Positions 62,917-64,000 of a DNA stretch of 64,000 bases are shown here, one piece after another. A program made the translations under genes and the position numbers. Within the stretch, counting starts at the first letter, position 1, and each line of letters begins with the position of its first letter. The DNA comes from Massilia glaciei (lineage in GTDB: Bacteria; Pseudomonadota; Gammaproteobacteria; Burkholderiales; Burkholderiaceae_D): assembly GCF_003011895.2 (NCBI RefSeq), contig NZ_PXWF02000121.1:1-64000 (forward strand). Direction: 5' to 3'. The notes under the pieces were generated by a model that did not search any database, was not told the origin of the DNA, and was given only the letters and a program-made list of their open reading frames with translations.

Positions 62917-64000
62917 GCCACCTCGGCCGTGGCGAACTGGAGCCGGTACAGGTTGGCGTACATACCGTTGTGGGCCAGCAGTTCGTCGTGGCGGCCCGCC
63001 TCGACGATGCGGCCCTGGTCGACCACCACGATGCGGTCGGCCCGCTCGATTGTCGAGAGCCGGTGCGCGATCACGATCGTGGTGCGCCCGGCCATGAGGG
63101 CGTCGAGCGCGGCCTGCACCGCGCGTTCGGATTCGTTGTCGAGCGCGGAGGTGGCCTCGTCGAGGATCAGGATCGGCGCGTCCTTGTAGATCGCGCGCGC
63201 GATCGCCACGCGCTGGCGCTGCCCGCCCGACAAGCGCATGCCGTTCTCGCCGATCGGCGTGTCTAGCCCCTCGGGCAGCGCCGCGACCACCTCGGACAGG
63301 TGGGCCGCCCTGACCGCCGCCAGCAGGCGCGCCTGGTCGACCGTCTCGACCCCGTAGGCGATGTTGGCGCCGAGCGTGTCGTCGAACAGCACCACGTTCT
63401 GGCCCACCATCGCCAACTGGGCGCGCAGGCTGGCCAGGGTGATGTCGCCGTAGGGCACGCCGTCGAGCAGGATGCGGCCGGCGTCGGGTTGGTAGAAACG
63501 GGTGAGCAGGTTGACGAAGGTCGACTTGCCGCCGCCCGAGACGCCCACCAGCGCCACCGTCTGGCCCGGCAGAACCTCGAGCGAGACGTCGTTCAGCGCG
63601 AGCGGGTTTTTGTCGGAGTAGCGGAACGAGACGTGTTCGAGCTTGAGGTGGCCGCGCGCGCGTCCGAGCACGGTGGCGCCGGTGTCGGTCTCGATCGGGG
63701 CGTCGATCATGGTGAACACCGTCTCGGCCGCGGCCATGCCGCGCTGCATCGGGCCGTTGACCTCGACGAGCGCCTTGAGCGGCTGCAGCAGCATCAGCAT
63801 CATGGTGATGAAATTGGTGAATTGGCCGACCGTCATGTCCGAGCGGATCGCCATCACGATCACCACCGACACCGCCAGCGCGGTGCAGATCTGGGTGATC
63901 GGCACGGTGGCGGCGGCGGCCACCGTCATGCGCTGCGAAAAACCGCGCAACGCCTCGCTGCGGGTCTCGAAGCGCCTGCCCTCGTAGCGCTCGCCCGAGA
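62913..64000 (-). CDS. msbA: Lipid A export ABC transporter MsbA, 5' part beyond the window
   Basis: The frame stays open to the last base, so the N-terminus is missing. The visible ~361 residues comprise the last transmembrane helices ('VVIVMAIRSDMTVGQFTNF') and the ATPase: Walker A 'GVSGGGKSTFVNLL', Q-loop, signature 'LSGGQRQRVAIARA', Walker B 'ILILDEATSALD' and the switch His in 'VIAHRLSTIE'. MsbA flips lipid A-core across the inner membrane, fitting the adjacent waaF. Confidence 0.94.
   Translation of the reverse strand, partial: SGERYEGRRFETRSEALRGFSQRMTVAAAATVPITQICTALAVSVVIVMAIRSDMTVGQFTNFITMMLMLLQPLKALVEVNGPMQRGMAAAETVFTMIDAPIETDTGATVLGRARGHLKLEHVSFRYSDKNPLALNDVSLEVLPGQTVALVGVSGGGKSTFVNLLTRFYQPDAGRILLDGVPYGDITLASLRAQLAMVGQNVVLFDDTLGANIAYGVETVDQARLLAAVRAAHLSEVVAALPEGLDTPIGENGMRLSGGQRQRVAIARAIYKDAPILILDEATSALDNESERAVQAALDALMAGRTTIVIAHRLSTIERADRIVVVDQGRIVEAGRHDELLAHNGMYANLYRLQFATAEVA

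Overview
The window is 64 kb of high-GC DNA from a Gram-negative bacterium, most likely a betaproteobacterium of the order Burkholderiales, close to Oxalobacteraceae (Massilia/Telluria type). This assignment rests on gene content and order (yebC-purD; hemF-nadD-rsfS-rlmH-maf-rng; waaF-msbA; NAD-dependent formate dehydrogenase), the base composition, and general knowledge of these orders. No database search was possible. Both ends cut through genes: an outer-membrane efflux lipoprotein on the left and msbA on the right.

Layout. 1-5162: a tripartite RND efflux operon (outer-membrane factor, adaptor, pump) closed by a strong terminator. 5259-8427: a large KatE catalase and a DUF883/ElaB-like membrane-anchor protein, separated by a perfect 48-bp palindrome and nine perfect 12-bp tandem repeats. 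8844-13082: a PhyH-type dioxygenase, small unknown proteins, an App1-type phosphatase and two small exported proteins. 13392-13467: tRNA-Thr(CGT). 13565-21821: housekeeping genes (fbp, pepN, a DUF4136 lipoprotein, quinone oxidoreductase, mgsA, an EamA exporter, yebC), leading into purD.

23095-35251 is an accessory island. It holds a decayed integron integrase, an IS91-type transposase remnant, an attC site, three toxin-antitoxin modules (one with its toxin cut at the attC), a LytTR two-component pair, hydrolases, a TfoX C-terminal-domain protein, a VOC protein and an orphan antitoxin. It lies between purD and hemF, which I recall as neighbours in many Burkholderiales. The core cluster hemF-nadD-rsfS-rlmH-maf-rng (35252-40219) follows, and a small lipoprotein gene appears to have been inserted at the 3' end of rng.

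40857-51174 is an envelope and secretion region: an outer-membrane barrel, a nucleoside-diphosphate-sugar-epimerase-like protein, RNase T2 and a DJ-1/PfpI protein. Its last part is a three-gene operon encoding a 1554-residue exported protein with ten ~114-residue repeats and a C-terminal FISUMP-like domain, a CsgG/HfaB-like protein, and a small exported protein. I regard this operon as the best candidate for an undescribed surface system. 51213-53398 is a tungstate/molybdate-type ABC importer, followed by a PKD-repeat lipoprotein. 56393-61766 encodes a molybdenum or tungsten NAD-dependent formate dehydrogenase (a fused FdsG-FdsB, FdsA, FdhD), so oxyanion import lies close to a likely user of the metal. 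The window ends with waaF and msbA for lipopolysaccharide synthesis and export.
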